Assembly: GCA_914767715.1 (NCBI GenBank)
Contig: OU612069.1
Location: 10,167,387 to 10,231,386 of the forward strand
Direction: 5' to 3'
DNA from: Membranipora membranacea
Lineage: Eukaryota > Bryozoa > Gymnolaemata > Cheilostomatida > Membraniporidae
DNA: 64,000 nt
Position numbers and translations under genes: made by a program. The notes under the pieces were generated by a model. It saw nothing but the letters and a program-made list of their open reading frames with translations. It searched no databases and was not told where the DNA came from. Below are positions 1 to 12,146 of this stretch, piece after piece (the stretch's first letter is position 1; every line of letters starts with the position of its first letter).

Positions 1-951
1 CATCTGTAATTCATAAACACTGAACAGTAAAGAGTAATCAAGCTGTCGCCTTGTTTCCGTTGTCATCATCACTACTAGATGTATCTTCATTCTAAATACA
101 TAAATGATAGTTTGATAACACTGCTATCACAACACATTAACACTACTAATAATGCTAACAGCAGTGTTACGCCTTGCTAGTAGTAACAGCAATCCAGTCC
201 CACTAGCATTAAAAGGCTGATGAGTAACTGGCATGCTTTAAATGTAGTGATTTGGACCACAATCATTCATCTTAACACTCACATTTTTCCTGGTGTGGGC
301 TTTCTGTGCAGCTGCTAGATTTGTTATGGAAATCTCAGATAGCAGATTTTGTGAGCATAGAAAGAATGTTCATTTCTATTGTCATCATTCTCCATTCTAT
401 CACAATATATATCCCATGATCATATCAATGAACTAAGGTTTAGTTCATTGATCATATGCATTATGATGGTAGCTTATTTCTCTGATCCAGAGTAATTCAG
501 TAGCTTCCTGCTGCTCAGGCTGTTTGTCCAGCAAAACCCAATCCCCAGCTTTGCTCAGAGCATTGTCCAGTTGCTGTTGTGACAATTTAATCAGTGGATT
601 TTATCATATACTCTGTGTTGTGGGAATTGATGCAGCAAGCCTCATGGTTGGCGGCCATCTTTTATAAACAAAAATGCTCTGCACTGTCATTGGCTAATCA
701 TCAAAATTATCCAATTTGATTGGCTAAATGTTGCCAAGTAACTTTTGCAAGTTAGTTCTGCAGAAATATTGTAGAATCTGCATCAGAAAATAATTTAAGC
801 AAAACATTTCATATTGCCCCACTTATGGAATAGTACCACTTCAAAAATCCAAACAATAATAAATATCATTTGATTATTTGCTCTTAATTTTCTCTGTTCA
901 TCATCCTTACACACAATGAAACAATAGTGAGGTGCTGCTGCTGGCCTATTA
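1..951. other. Non-coding stretch, no gene seen
   Basis: AT-rich sequence without a convincing exon; the longest open frames are short and unlike any family I know. It contains a perfect hairpin at 424-452 (arm ATCAATGAACTAA, 3-base loop) that recurs almost unchanged at 10108-10135. Confidence 0.6.
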
Positions 952-1340
952 CTTAAAAAGGGCAACCAAGGTTTCAAACAACTTCTCATTGATGGCCATT
1001 GATTAATAGCAGATTGCACCTTCTGCGTGGGGAAAAAGACAAAATATAATTCGGATGATTATTCAGCCAGAATTCTTGTAAAACATTTCTTCCATCAGGT
1101 ACTCAAACTCAGCTAAAAGAGAATACCACATAGCAGTTTCCTGTTCCTGTTATTATTTAGCCTGTGCTCTATAATTATTACAGCAAAGTCTTGGAACCTC
1201 CCCTAAACTGAAGTGTTACCCAGCTTAGAGTCAGCAATTACTTTGAGTTTTGCATCGCGTAATGCACAAAGCTGATGCTGCCCAGCACATTGTTTGCTAC
1301 CCATTAATGCATTGCTGCGAAACCTTGGTTGCCCTTTAAG
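952..1340. mobile_element. MITE-like element with about 24-bp inverted termini
   Basis: The left end CTTAAAAAGGGCAACCAAGG is matched in inverse orientation at 1319-1340 (CCTTGGTTGCCCTTTAAG). The 389-bp interval is flanked by TTA on both sides (949-951 and 1341-1343), as expected for a 3-bp target duplication. There is no transposase frame inside, so it would be a non-autonomous element. TTA target sites suggest a PIF/Harbinger-type mobilising enzyme, but this is inference. Confidence 0.55.
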
Positions 1341-2560
1341 TTAGAAGAGAGCAGCTCCACCATGTCCACACACCACCATCCTATCTCCTCTTATCCTCAT
1401 ATCATGCAGCCAGCCACCATCTCCTCCGGCATCTCCACTGGCATCTCCGAGTGATGTGTGAGTGAGTTCTCTTATCTTTTCTCCTATTGTGTGGAAAACA
1501 GATTAAAAAATATAGGTTGTGAAAGCTATATTTATCCAATCACAAAAGTTTGTTGGGAGTTTATTTTAACAAAATACGAAACTGGGCTGTAAACTGAGTT
1601 TGGTATTTAGCCAAAAAACTGCCAAAATTTCCTAGGACCGTATAAGTAAAAGTTGTCAGTTTTTGACAAGAAATTAAACCGACTTGAAATCACTTGAGAA
1701 ATTCTATCCTCAACATTCCAACGCTGGCTGTATATCAGGCACTAAATAATATTAGCCTCCTATGATTATACTATACAAAGAATTGCCTTAGAATCGTTGA
1801 CAGCAGTAATAATTTGCATGTGAAGGATTCAGGCAAAATACCAGTTGATCTCGAGTTGTTGCCACAATAATAGCATTGCAATGTTAAGCCCTCATAGTCA
1901 GGCTTGATCAAATTAATTAAATTGGTCTGTAATTAAAGCTGTACCTCATTAATAATAGCATATGCAAGATTGTCAGATGAGGGTAGATAACTCCTAATCC
2001 AGTAAAATTTAATCCAATATTAAAAAAACATAAAAGAAATTCCATTCATCTGATCTGATGTTGGTTGTATATTTATGCTATTTATAAATTCTACCTCAAC
2101 CCAGGGAGAATGGAAGGTTCCATTCTCCCTGCTCAGCCACCCTAGTTGTACCTGTCTTGTAATGATAATTTAGTTTTTTACTGATTGTTTGAGGTCATTA
2201 TTTATTTTTCTTATATTATTTCTAATAATTATAACTTTTCCCCAATATACCAAAACCAAGTGATATTTGATACAGGGTTATCCTGCATACACCAACATAC
2301 ACCAACAGTTAAATCAGAATCAACATGCTAGAAAACTTAAGGCCAGAAATTATTTATATCAAACAGGATAAATTGTGCCAAAATCAAGCAACAATAATCC
2401 GAAATTCCTAAATTTGATAGAAAATACTTGGTAACAATATATCAATCACATAATTTCCATGATAGTAGATTTGTGTCTGAGGAATGCTCATCATTGTAAT
2501 GTGTAATACCACTGTATGTAACGCACACGAAACCAAAACAATGAGATTATAAATAATCAC
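1341..2560. other. Non-coding stretch
   Basis: No exon recognised. One clean palindrome, 2103-2130 (AGGGAGAATGGAA arm with its reverse complement), belongs to the short hairpins scattered through this window. Confidence 0.6.
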
Positions 2561-3349
2561 CTGTAGATGAGACCTGGTATATCTTCTCCTCTCCACGCGA
2601 CACCACATAGATAAGACCAGACTGATCTGATGTTATACCATAAGGATAACACAGACCATCTCCACACAGGGTGATGAGTACCGGCCTGTAGCTTATACTT
2701 CCTCACCTCTCCTCTGTACTCCCAGTCAGACACGAGTACACTGTGACCACCTGGTAGAATGTGTATTCCTGTAGGATACCGCATATCTCTAATGTTAATG
2801 TTATACAGGTGGTTACCTGTGATTGTGTAGATCATCAGCTGTTTATTGGCTGTGTCTATATCTGCTATCATACTGCCTGATACAGACAGATGACTGTAGT
2901 AGTTGCCCTCATACTGATGTAGTAGAGTGTGATCAGGATTACTCTCTGTACCGATGTAGGTGTTGACTTTATTATCTTTATACACCTTAGTGATGAGTTT
3001 ATCACCTACAGAATAAGCTGACCAGGCTGAGCCAGTAATGTTTATATTCTTTATCAGCTTCAGGTCATTACCAGATATTATCTGCACACCATGTTCAGCA
3101 GTAGAGCAGAGAATATTACCGTCCTCTCTCCAGCTAACACCAAAACAAGTTGATTTTTCATCTTGATGAGCTCGAGTGTAGTGGGCGGCTCAGTGACAGA
3201 TTTATAGTCAGTGTTTTGATTGTTGTGTGATGATGTCACGTTGTGCTTGGCATGGCTTTGTTTACTGGGTGGTCCTGTGACAGTTGAGGAGGGGCTGGTT
3301 GCCTGTTTTGCTGCGGCTGGTGTCAGTTTACTGCGGGGAGGTGTGACAC
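2561..3349 (-). pseudogene. NHL-type beta-propeller exon with two reading-frame breaks
   Basis: Read on the minus strand this looks like one exon of about 789 nt, with an acceptor-like AG above 3349 and a donor GTGATT below 2561. The first part is a low-complexity Ser/Thr/Asn linker. The rest resembles NHL or beta-propeller blades of TRIM-NHL-like proteins: CFGVSWREDGNILCS, then GIHILPGGHSVLVSDW, then CYPYGITSDQSGLIYVVS. The frame changes twice: near 3154, beside a T-run, and near 2680. Either this is a decayed copy or the assembly has two indels. No adjoining exon was found within the window, so it may also be a partial gene whose RING/B-box part lies elsewhere. The NHL assignment rests on motif feel, not on a profile search. 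Confidence 0.55.
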
Positions 3350-4290
3350 CTCAAACAAGCAATTTAAAGAATTTTGACTTATAAATATGTACGCTCATTT
3401 TATAATTATAGTTATATTTATATATATTCCGCCGATAGATCAATATTTCAACTCAAATCTTTCCAAGCAGATCAGTGCCTGTTTTATTCTGAATTTTCGA
3501 GAAAATATAGTTGAAACAGTGACAGATTTTTTAAAATGCGTTAGAGAAGCAGGCTATATTTCCTGTAAAATTGCCACTCACAAGACAGCTCCTTAATTTC
3601 TTCTACCCGGCCCTCGGAAATGACTTATCTGACAAAATGAATGAATGAAAACCAAAAAAATGTACATTTTGGGACAAAATGGTTTTTTTTCCGGTTGAGA
3701 CTTTATTGATCTTGCCTTGTACATAGGTACAAGGCTTTTATATTTTGAATTCACTGTGGTCCAGTAAAGTGAGGGTTTATCTTGTATTACAATAGGGAGA
3801 GTCTTAGGAATTAGGTTTGACATAATGATTGGCTTTTCAAAGCTATCTCATTGCTATACCATGTGGTGCTTTGCAAAACGCTTGCAAGCTTCATTGAGTG
3901 AGCAGTGAGCTGATCTGACAATCAATTCATTGTTGTGTACATCCTACAAGAAGGTTACATCAGGACTTCATCCTCTATACCACGGAGCAATAATGGGCAA
4001 ACAGAATGGCCGCTGGAAAGAAAATGCCAGACACCCAGAGGATTCTGCGAATGGCGCAATATGCATAGTGTGTATAGCTAATGGTCACCGATATTTTCCA
4101 TGTCGGAGGCAACACTAACTCCTAACACAACCACAAAGTCCGGTAAAAGAATCCGAGACCACCACTCGGTACTGAATCTCCGAATGAACCCTTTACTTTA
4201 TCCCTAACAAAAATCAGAAAGCAGAAAGCCAGGAGAACCGAGGAGATTATAAACAAAAATAATGGGCATGCGCAAGAAAAGAAAAAGAGC
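3350..4290. other. Non-coding stretch, possible LINE tail
   Basis: No gene seen. The minus strand around 3690-3740 reads TACAAGGCAAGATCAATAAA followed by GTC, a polyadenylation-like end that resembles a LINE 3' tail; this is weak evidence. The rest shows nothing recognisable. Confidence 0.4.
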
Positions 4291-4294
4291 TACC

Positions 4295-5345
4295 AGCCAT
4301 TTCTCACCTTTCTCACCTAGTCCGCCATGTTCCAGGATGGGTGGCGGTCCTGCAGGGCACCAAGTTCTATAGGAGAATGCCATCTGATTCTTTCATCCAC
4401 ATCTTCCTCTGAGAGGCCCCAGGCATCCATCCATCTTTTTTTTGGCCTCCCTCTCATTCTCTTTCCCTGTATTCTCATCTCAGCCACCATTCTAATATCT
4501 TCCTCCCTATCTCTCCTGCGTACTTGTCCATACCATCAAAGACGTCTCCTCCTCATACCTATTGCAATCGCTTCTATTTTGGCCTCCTCCCTTATACTCT
4601 CATTTGTCTTATGCTCTTCCCAGTCTACATTATAAATGTGTCGGAGCATCCTCATCTCAGTTGGACTTATCTTGTCTTCTTGTCTTTGAGTCAGTGGCCA
4701 GATCTCATTTCCATACATCAGTGTAGGTTTTATTGCCGTCTTGTACAATAGAACCTTGAACTTGGTGGGAATTTTTCTTATCGCAAAGCACTCCTGTCAG
4801 CTCTCTCCATCTTTTCCATGCCTTCTCTATCCTCTTTGCAATTTCTATTCCGCATCCTCCCTCTTGAAATATTGTGGTTCCCAGGTATTTGAATGTTGAT
4901 ACCTGCGGCAGATCAGTTGAACCTTCTCCATCATACTTCTTCATTTCTATCCTTTGTTAGTTTCCGGCTGGCGGTAGATGTTCTGTCTTTGGCCTCTCTT
5001 CCATCCTCTCCCTAGTTTCATCGCAGAGAACAAGGTCATCAGCAAACAGCATTGCCCACGGCGTGCCCTCCTGAATCTCCTCGGTGATGACATCCAAGAT
5101 CAATATGAAAAGGAAAGGGCTAAGTGCAGATCCTTGATGTAATCCTACTTCTATCTCAATCTCATCTGTTTCACCAACACTTGTCACAACTGATGTTTTG
5201 CAGTCCTTGTACATGCCTTTGATTGCACTTACATAATACATATGTATCTGGAACTCCACGCTTCCGCATACAGTACCAGATTAATTCTCTAGGTACTGTA
5301 TCATACGCCTTCTCTAAGTCGACATCCATAATAATGCTTAATCAC
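4295..5345 (-). mobile_element. Degenerate non-LTR retrotransposon (reverse transcriptase part)
   Basis: Minus-strand fragments in several frames line up in the order of a LINE reverse transcriptase. They are DVDLEKAYDTVPRELIW (about 5270-5330), GLHQGSALSPFLFILILD and the catalytic FADDLVL (4957-5259), the thumb piece FKYLGTTIFQEGG (4705-4944), LMYGNEIWPLTQRQEDK (4536-4748), and a C-terminal LSEEDVDERIRWHS piece near 4400. At least three frame changes separate them, so the copy is dead. No endonuclease part is present, so it is 5'-truncated near 5345. The 3' end carries GGTGAG-rich short repeats (4295-4320), like RTE-clade tails. Clade assignment is by memory of the motif style. Confidence 0.85.
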
Positions 5346-6646
5346 TTGCGATTTCTAAGCTTACTGCCTGTACTGCAGACTCGGAGCCTATGGTTGAGGG
5401 GCAACTTCAGAAGAGATACTTCTAAGACTAAATATATCCTTTAGCAGGCCTTGCTAGCAAGTTTCTGTGCATAGTTCACAAAACGAATATTATTGCCTAT
5501 ATCAATACCAAAGTATTTTACTCTCTTACAAAAATGTGATGGTATGATACAGGGTCAAATCAGGGCTGTCAGACTTGTTTCATCAAGTAAGGTGAGGTCT
5601 GCTATGCGCGTTTCAGTAAAATTTGTTACAATACACAACTGTTGACGTTTTATGTATTTTTAGAAATATTGCACATCCACTTTTTTCGCAACGCCTTTGT
5701 GTAGGTGATAGTAATAAATCATCAACTCTTCACTTTCAATAAGAGTTATGTACTCCCAATAAATGAGTAGATAATCCTCAATTTGACAATCAATCCTAAT
5801 TTTCAACCTCATATTTATGATCGACGTAATTCTACTATAATTAGATAAGGCGATGGCGCATTGAAGCTCCCCATAAGTGATCAGAGTCCTTAATGCCAAA
5901 GAATTTTAAAGAAATGAAAAGAATGAAAAAATAGGTTATGCAGATTATGACATGGGTTTTGGCAACTGTGGTGTCTTTATTTCACTTTATTTAGCTTTCT
6001 AGGTGAGGTAGTGCCTCACTGCCTACCCTTAAACTGTAGGCGGTGGTCTCAGTAATTCCTCTCAAGTATATCAATGTTGATTTGATTTGAACCCTTAAAT
6101 CCCGCATCATTAAAATTTTGATAACCATGGTAGTTATTGATATTTTTAGCTTCAGTGGGTATTCAACGTTGGTTAACATATTGACGGAGCCCAAGCTCAG
6201 ACGCGATCAAACCATCGGATGAATCGGTTCAAACCTCAAAATAAAATTTGGTTGCAAACAAATCTCGCACTTTGACCTCGTTCATTAATAATGACTACTC
6301 CTTATTTTCATGAGATGACTGTTCTTGTTTTGTGTCACGAGTTCTAACCGCCACTGGATTAATGTCTTGTCCAACTTAGAAGGAATCATATTAGATATGT
6401 GATTTCATTACTCTTTAATCCTCATCATCATTAATTTGAAAACCGCAACTGCACAAGGAAACAAATATTTGTGCCAAAAATCTATCAAACTGTCTTGGCT
6501 TGTTTTGATTTGATATAATTGTATATTGCTACCCTAGATACATCAGTGTCTGTTTGTCAAGTCGTCATTATTCTAATACAGTCAGGACAAACATAATTGT
6601 AGCTCAGACCATTTACGTGGTAACAGACACACTGTAAACACTAACA
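5346..6646. other. Non-coding stretch upstream of the ankyrin gene
   Basis: No coding exon or named repeat recognised. It should hold the promoter and 5' UTR of the ankyrin gene that starts at 6647, but no clear TATA box or initiator can be singled out. Confidence 0.5.
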
Positions 6647-9062
6647 ATGTCCTCCTCGTCTGACAGAGCAGTATCATCATTAGAGGAGATAATCAGTCAG
6701 TACTGCTCCTCACCATCGGTCTATCCTGATGTATTCAAACTAAGGAGGCTGCTCAGTAATATCCCTGATGACATTCAGAGAATCACAATACTACAGCAGG
6801 AGTATATACCGAGTAAGACAGCACTATGGTGGGCAGCGAGTCGAGATGATACAGAGATAATCACAACACTCATCAGATCCATACAACCAGTAAACAGACT
6901 CAATCTGCTGCTCAACGACAGGTGGGCTCCGTTACATGTGGCAGCGGGTTTAGGTCATACACAATCAGTAAAGAGGATCTTAGATTGTCTCACATCAGAA
7001 CAGAAGTTTGAGCTTCTCATTGTACAAAACAATGAAGAGACAGTTATACACGAGGCAGCAAAGCACGGACATACAAATGTCATCACAACAGTACTCGACT
7101 GCTTCCCATCAGAGCAGCAGGTCAAACTGATCTTGATGAAGAACAGCCGGGATAAGACAGCTATCACTGTGACAGCAGACAGAGTTCAAACGCAAACAGA
7201 AAAAACACTGAGAGAATATTTACAAAATGCAGAGAATCTCATTAGTAAAATAAAGCGCGGTTAGTTTGTATATTTTATACATATTTCTCCGTATCTCTTT
7301 GAAATAATCGTACTGTGTGTCCATTTTTTTCAACGACAAGGGCAATAGACGGTGCTCTGCTTTTAGTTATGTCCATAGCTATATTTTAATGTCTCACAGT
7401 TTCAAGAGCTCCTGCTCCCCTACATAGAATAATTTATTAGGTAGTGTAATGGTGTTATAACATTGATAGTTTAACTATACTGTTACTAAATTCATTCTGT
7501 TATCAGAGTGATTTTAAAAATGCAGTTATGTTGATCATGTCTCTTTTAATTACCATGATACCGATTCAATCCAATAAGCAGATTTAAGATGACAGACCTG
7601 TATTTTTGACACTCTGACCCCTGACACTCTGCTGTATTTATAGAGGAGAAAGTATTACAGAAAAGCAAACCGGATGTTCGAGCTCTGATGAACAAATTAA
7701 TAGTAGAAAACAAAACACTACAAGATCAGAACAGGCACCTGCTAATTATGAATGAGAGTTTGGCTAAAACACAAACCGATATCGGCCTTCTTTTGTCAGA
7801 TCGGAAGGGAAAAAATGGAGAAGCAGCTCTGGCCTCAGCCATCAGAGATCTACTGGATGAGAATATTGATGTTCATGTCGCTCTGTCAAGTTTCCATTTA
7901 GGTAGTAATATAATTAATGATGCTAGCTGAACTACTATTCGTAGCAGGATCAAGAAATGATTTTCAGTAAAGAATATCTATAATAGAATATTGATAATGA
8001 GCATCTGATTTGTATTAATAAAATTGTTAGCCAAGCCAGATCATTAGATACACTAAGGAGTTGGAGGTTAGAGTTCCTCGAACTCTAACACCCATGTATC
8101 ACACTGTATATGACTTTGACTTAGGCAAGCAGGTTGGTCAGGGGCTCTCCCCTACGTCTGTAGTTAGTGGTTAACTCCTCCTGGCGAGTCTGTAGTTAGT
8201 GGTTAACTCCTCCTGGCGCGTCTGTAGTTAGTGAAATGATTTGTGTGGTGTATATTTTGATAATTTTTGATGTTACAGAAGAAGCGGAAAGTGTACATCT
8301 CCCTTTACAAGCCGACCATCTCTCAGGTAAGACAAAAATATTCTCAATGAATATTGCTTTTTATAAGTATCGTGTTCAGCATGTTTATAGAGAGCATATG
8401 TGTGAACATCGATGCTATAGGCCAGTAATATCAAAGAAAATTGATTTCTAAGATTATTCTCAACCAAGTGAGATCTGTGTGTGATAGTATATTTTGTATT
8501 ATCACAGAGTAAGATTAATTCTTACTCTGGAGTATTATGTATCATCACATATTTGGAATTTTACTTTGCAGTGGTTAGCAAAAGGAGCAGCGACGCGCTA
8601 TCAATATACTCACTGCAGTCAGTACAGAGCTTCGCACCAAGTGTTTATTCTAGCCAATCAGCTCGCAGCAAATCATCTTTTGCTACTCCTCTACCTCTAT
8701 CTTCTGATATTCCTGAACTTCCTGAGGAGCCGTCACCTGATGATATCCCTGATAATGTCACAGTTGATGTAGAGCAAGCTAGTGGACCAAGAAACTCATC
8801 AGGAATACAAGCACAGCAACCAGATGATACCTCGACATCCGAGAACTCACAAAACTCACCTGCAGAAAATGAAGCTGTTCAACCCCACTCAGGAGAAAGT
8901 CAGTCACCTCCAACGACACCTGCACAGCAGCCCGACGACCGCTCCTCCTCCTTATCTGGTCCGCTCAGCAGACTTAGAAGGTTGTTCAGTCAGCCCTCTT
9001 CAGCCCTTACAAGATCGTCAATTGATGCAGACCAGCCTAATGACAGCTCTGCTAGTCTTTAG
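6647..9062 (+). CDS. Ankyrin-repeat / coiled-coil protein, four exons, 469 aa
   Basis: Exons by splice sites and phase: 6647-7259, 7644-7901, 8279-8326, 8572-9062 (1410 nt with stop; all three introns phase 1). Residues about 55-170 hold three ankyrin units with the recognisable cores TALWWAA, APLHVAAGLGHT and TVIHEAAKHGHT. They are linked by helices of the type LTSEQKFELL, a long-repeat style I associate with sponge ankyrin families. Exon 2 adds a charged helical stretch (KLIVENKTLQDQNRHLLIMN), probably a short coiled coil. Exons 3-4 encode a Ser/Pro/Gln-rich, probably disordered tail. No signal peptide, membrane segment or catalytic domain is visible, so a cytosolic adaptor role is the most that can be inferred. 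If intron 1 is retained, the frame stops at once at 7262-7264, giving an ankyrin-only protein of 205 aa. A polyadenylation signal lies at 9495-9500. Confidence 0.8.
8155..8233. repeat. Short tandem repeat in ankyrin-gene intron 2
   Basis: About two and a half copies of a roughly 33-bp unit containing GTCTGTAGTTAGTGGTTAAC and CTCCTCCTGGCG. It lies just upstream of exon 3 (8279) inside the intron. Confidence 0.8.
8503..8529. repeat. Short palindrome, CACAGAGTAAG family
   Basis: CAGAGTAAGA and its reverse complement around a 5-base centre, in intron 3 of the ankyrin gene and 42 bases before exon 4. The arm matches the palindrome at 20059-20090 and the termini of the foldback element at 59157-59864. 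Confidence 0.75.
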
Positions 9063-9494
9063 ATATAACAATCGATGAGCCATATGTAACTGTGCCAAAT
9101 AACCATCGTCTTAGTATATTAAACTGTCTGCTTTAGGATTGCTTCTTCACAAATTTTATCTATTAAGTGAAAATTTTGGAGCTTTGATTTTCCAAAAAAA
9201 CGTAGCTGTCGAGCCTTAGAGTGCTATGTTACGTAGCACTCTTTGATTGCACTAGAAATGTAAAAATATTATTGTCAGTTTTGTTTCAGCCTTTGTTATA
9301 TTAGTCATGTTACGCTTCAACAGAATTCGCATTTTGAGTGAATCTTTAATTTTTCAGCGATGAAGTTCCACTGAAAGTCAAATTATGACATTGCGAGGAC
9401 GAGTGGCGGACGCTTTTTATGATATGAGGTGACAATCCCAAATTGTATCAACTGTTATCAGTCGTAGTCTATTATTGAAATCGTGGACCTTTAA

Positions 9495-9500
9495 AATAAA
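9495..9500 (+). promoter_or_regulatory. Polyadenylation signal for the ankyrin gene
   Basis: Canonical AATAAA 433 bases past the stop codon at 9062 and the first canonical hexamer on this strand that I noticed there. Cleavage site not determinable. Confidence 0.4.
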
Positions 9501-10219
9501 GAAATACCACCATACAGTCGTACAAAATACCACTCTATTCTTGCGCAGGGTTATAATAATGTTACCTTCATTCACCATTCATGCACATAGGCCTATTTAT
9601 ATAAAAACAATGAGTTAAACTAGAGAGTTCCAGATCAACCCTGCCTGGTCCCACCAGGGAGTTTCGTCCCAAACTCCCTGGTCCCACCCTCCCAAACTCC
9701 CTGCCCACTACTTGGTTAAAAAATATTTTACTTTTGGATTTGTGTGCCCTATTATTACCTCAACAATCTATAGGATTGGTCATTTAGTAAGAACAAATAG
9801 GGATATCATTGGTTATTTGCATTCAGTTAGCAGTGATTCATGTAAACTCATTTCTTCAGATTTTCCGATGTCCAAAGAAAAAAGTTATCTCTTATATTGA
9901 TGGTTCGTTTCATTTTTATGCTAATTGTACTTATTGTTCATGTCATATGATTTGCATTAAGGTTGTATTGACAAATTTACCCCTTTTCTAACGTAGGCAA
10001 ATGATTTTGACATGCATAAGCAAGGAGTAACAGAGTAATTCCCTGGCATAATAAGTGAGTGCACCCTTGGATAGGCCAAGGGGTTAGCCAATGCTGTGTG
10101 TGTGAGCCCAATGAAGTAAAGGTTTAGTTCATTGGTGAGCCAACACAATGTGTTGGCTCACACCATTGCCTTTGCTATGGCAAAGCAATTATTATAGTAG
10201 TGTTTCATCTGTTGGGGTG
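9501..10219. other. Intergenic region with several hairpins
   Basis: No coding sequence recognised. It contains three clean palindromes: 9653-9682 (arm ACCAGGGAGTTT), 10108-10135 (CCAATGAA-TAAA arm, second copy of the 424-452 family) and 10136-10160 (arm TGAGCCAACACA). Confidence 0.6.
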
Positions 10220-11271
10220 ATCACACTAGTGCTCTGTGGCACAGGTCTACTCCAAAATTTGGGTCTTTGGCAATGGTGACTAGGGGTGGAACGGATCAGG
10301 GTTAGGCAACCTCGGATCGGATATCGGATCGGTCGATAAGTTCAACCTCGGATCCGGACCCGGATAACGCGTACAAAGGCTAAGTCCAAACAGCTGTACT
10401 TTTGCACCATAATCTACAGTTAAGGTCATTGAATACATGACTAAACAGCGTCAACGATCTTTTCCCTGAACCATTACCCTAATTTAAAGACGCATGTATC
10501 TGCTTGGATATAATACTTTACAAGGACCAACTTATAACTCAAACAGCCACGGTGCAAGGACCACACAAACAGTTTATTTGAAAGTATCATTTAATGAGTA
10601 CAAAGATCTCTTGACTCAATTTGCCAGGATCACTCAAACCCCCATGTTTGTAATCACGGAGTTTGAACAAACTCCCTGCTCATATGTCTCTCTGCTGTGA
10701 TTAGGATAGGAATTGTCCTCCTTCTTTGAAGAAGAGGATAACCTTGTACATTAAACTAGATAGTTTGTTACAGGGAACATCATTGGACAAAAATTATGTC
10801 CTTATTCACAACGATCTGAGTAAAAATGCTTCTCTCAATTTCAGCAGAAAACCACATCCATCAAATTTAATCAGCAACAATATAATTAGCTATGAAAATA
10901 AGATAGGTATTGATTGCCTACTGATCACCACTGAGTGCTCTCAGCCAAACTCCATTATCTAATCTGAACCACAAATTAATGACTATCATACTTCTTTCCC
11001 TGTCATTTTTAGTGAGATAAATGATGCTAAGTAAGTGTTGATTAAAAACGTATCATGTCGGATCAGACATAACACATATCCGATCCGGTTTGTGGTTGAA
11101 TCCGAGGTCAAATATCCGAAATTCAACTCCAACCTCAAGAGGTCGTTCCACCCCTAATGGCGACTGTCCCCCCTGGCCTGAGTTTTTGTTTGGAGCAGTC
11201 AAACCAAGGAGGGTCAAACATTGCCCAAGATCAGGTTTTGGAGTAGACCTGTACTCTGTGGTCCTTGTGAT
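10220..11271. mobile_element. Outer inverted-repeat element, interrupted by a hAT-like MITE
   Basis: The left arm (about 10220-10275) contains CAGGTCTACTCCAAAA and ends in TTGGCAATG. The right arm (about 11220-11271) is its reverse complement (CATTGCCC and TTTTGGAGTAGACCTG). No coding capacity is visible. The inner element at 10281-11156 splits it, so it is the older insertion. Outer boundaries are approximate because similarity fades towards TCACA at both ends. Confidence 0.6.
10281..11156. mobile_element. hAT-like MITE, 876 bp, with 8-bp target duplication
   Basis: Begins TAGGGGTGGAACGGATC and ends with the inverse TCGTTCCACCCCTA. It is flanked by ATGGTGAC (10273-10280) and ATGGCGAC (11157-11164), an 8-bp target duplication with one mismatch, which is the hAT signature. 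Sub-terminal regions are rich in CGGATC/GATCCG motifs. The internal frames do not resemble a transposase, so it is non-autonomous. Confidence 0.8.
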
Positions 11272-12143
11272 GCGATATGCTGCATGACACAATAATATGT
11301 TAGACATAGCAGGAAGAATGGACATGTAGGCATGGATGAAGTAGTACGGCAGATGTCAAATCAGCAGTATCAGCGAGAATGTGTTTATCATCTTAGACAG
11401 AGAATGTTCCCTTTACAGTACTCACACGCATTATAATACTCACTGAAGTCACTGTAGCTCTCTGTAGCCCTATTCTCCATTCAATGAGGTTTTGTAACGG
11501 AAGCAAGTCAATTCAAGGAGTACTCCTTGGTAAAATCAGTCAAACAATTTAAGGATCAGTCAATGCTGTGACTTTTTACTCACTGTACTTCATTTACCTT
11601 TAATCGTATACGAGGTGAGATAAAAATATGGTTTAATAAATAACCCATACCGTCTCTTAACGTCTAACACATTTACATGTCCAATGCTAAATTTGTGCTA
11701 CAATTAGCAACTCGTAGTCGCGAATCATGGACCAGCAATTGCTTCAAACGATTCTGCTCAGCGTCAAATTGTATTCACTGCTTTTTCTTTTTACCAATTT
11801 GACGCGATATGAAAGACGTCCTTCTTTTTTTTTGTCTTAGTATCTTAATACCTCATTAGAACACCTACTGAACACAGCTACTGCTGCTGCTCTAACCATT
11901 CCAATTCCGATACTGTTTTTGTACACATCAACCACAACTGGTTAATACACCCTGTATGCCCACTCCATTAGGCTAGGTGTTTAGGAATAATGGGATAGTA
12001 AAGTGCACACATTGGCCTACCTAAATTGTATGAACTGTACTAGTATTTTGGGTACCTGGGTTTTTGTTTGCAAAGACACATTATTTGGTGTCACTGTTGA
12101 GGAATAACTGCATATATTTAGAAACATGTGAAAATGGCTACAA
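11272..12143. other. Intergenic region
   Basis: No exon seen. It contains a perfect 16-bp palindrome at 11514-11529 (CAAGGAGTACTCCTTG), the simplest member of the AAGGAGT hairpin family. Confidence 0.55.
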
Positions 12144-12146
12144 GTA

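Noticed and set aside
10494-10962. Transposase fragments inside the hAT-like element
   Set aside because: The two open frames show no hAT dimerisation or catalytic motifs and are short; no support beyond chance.
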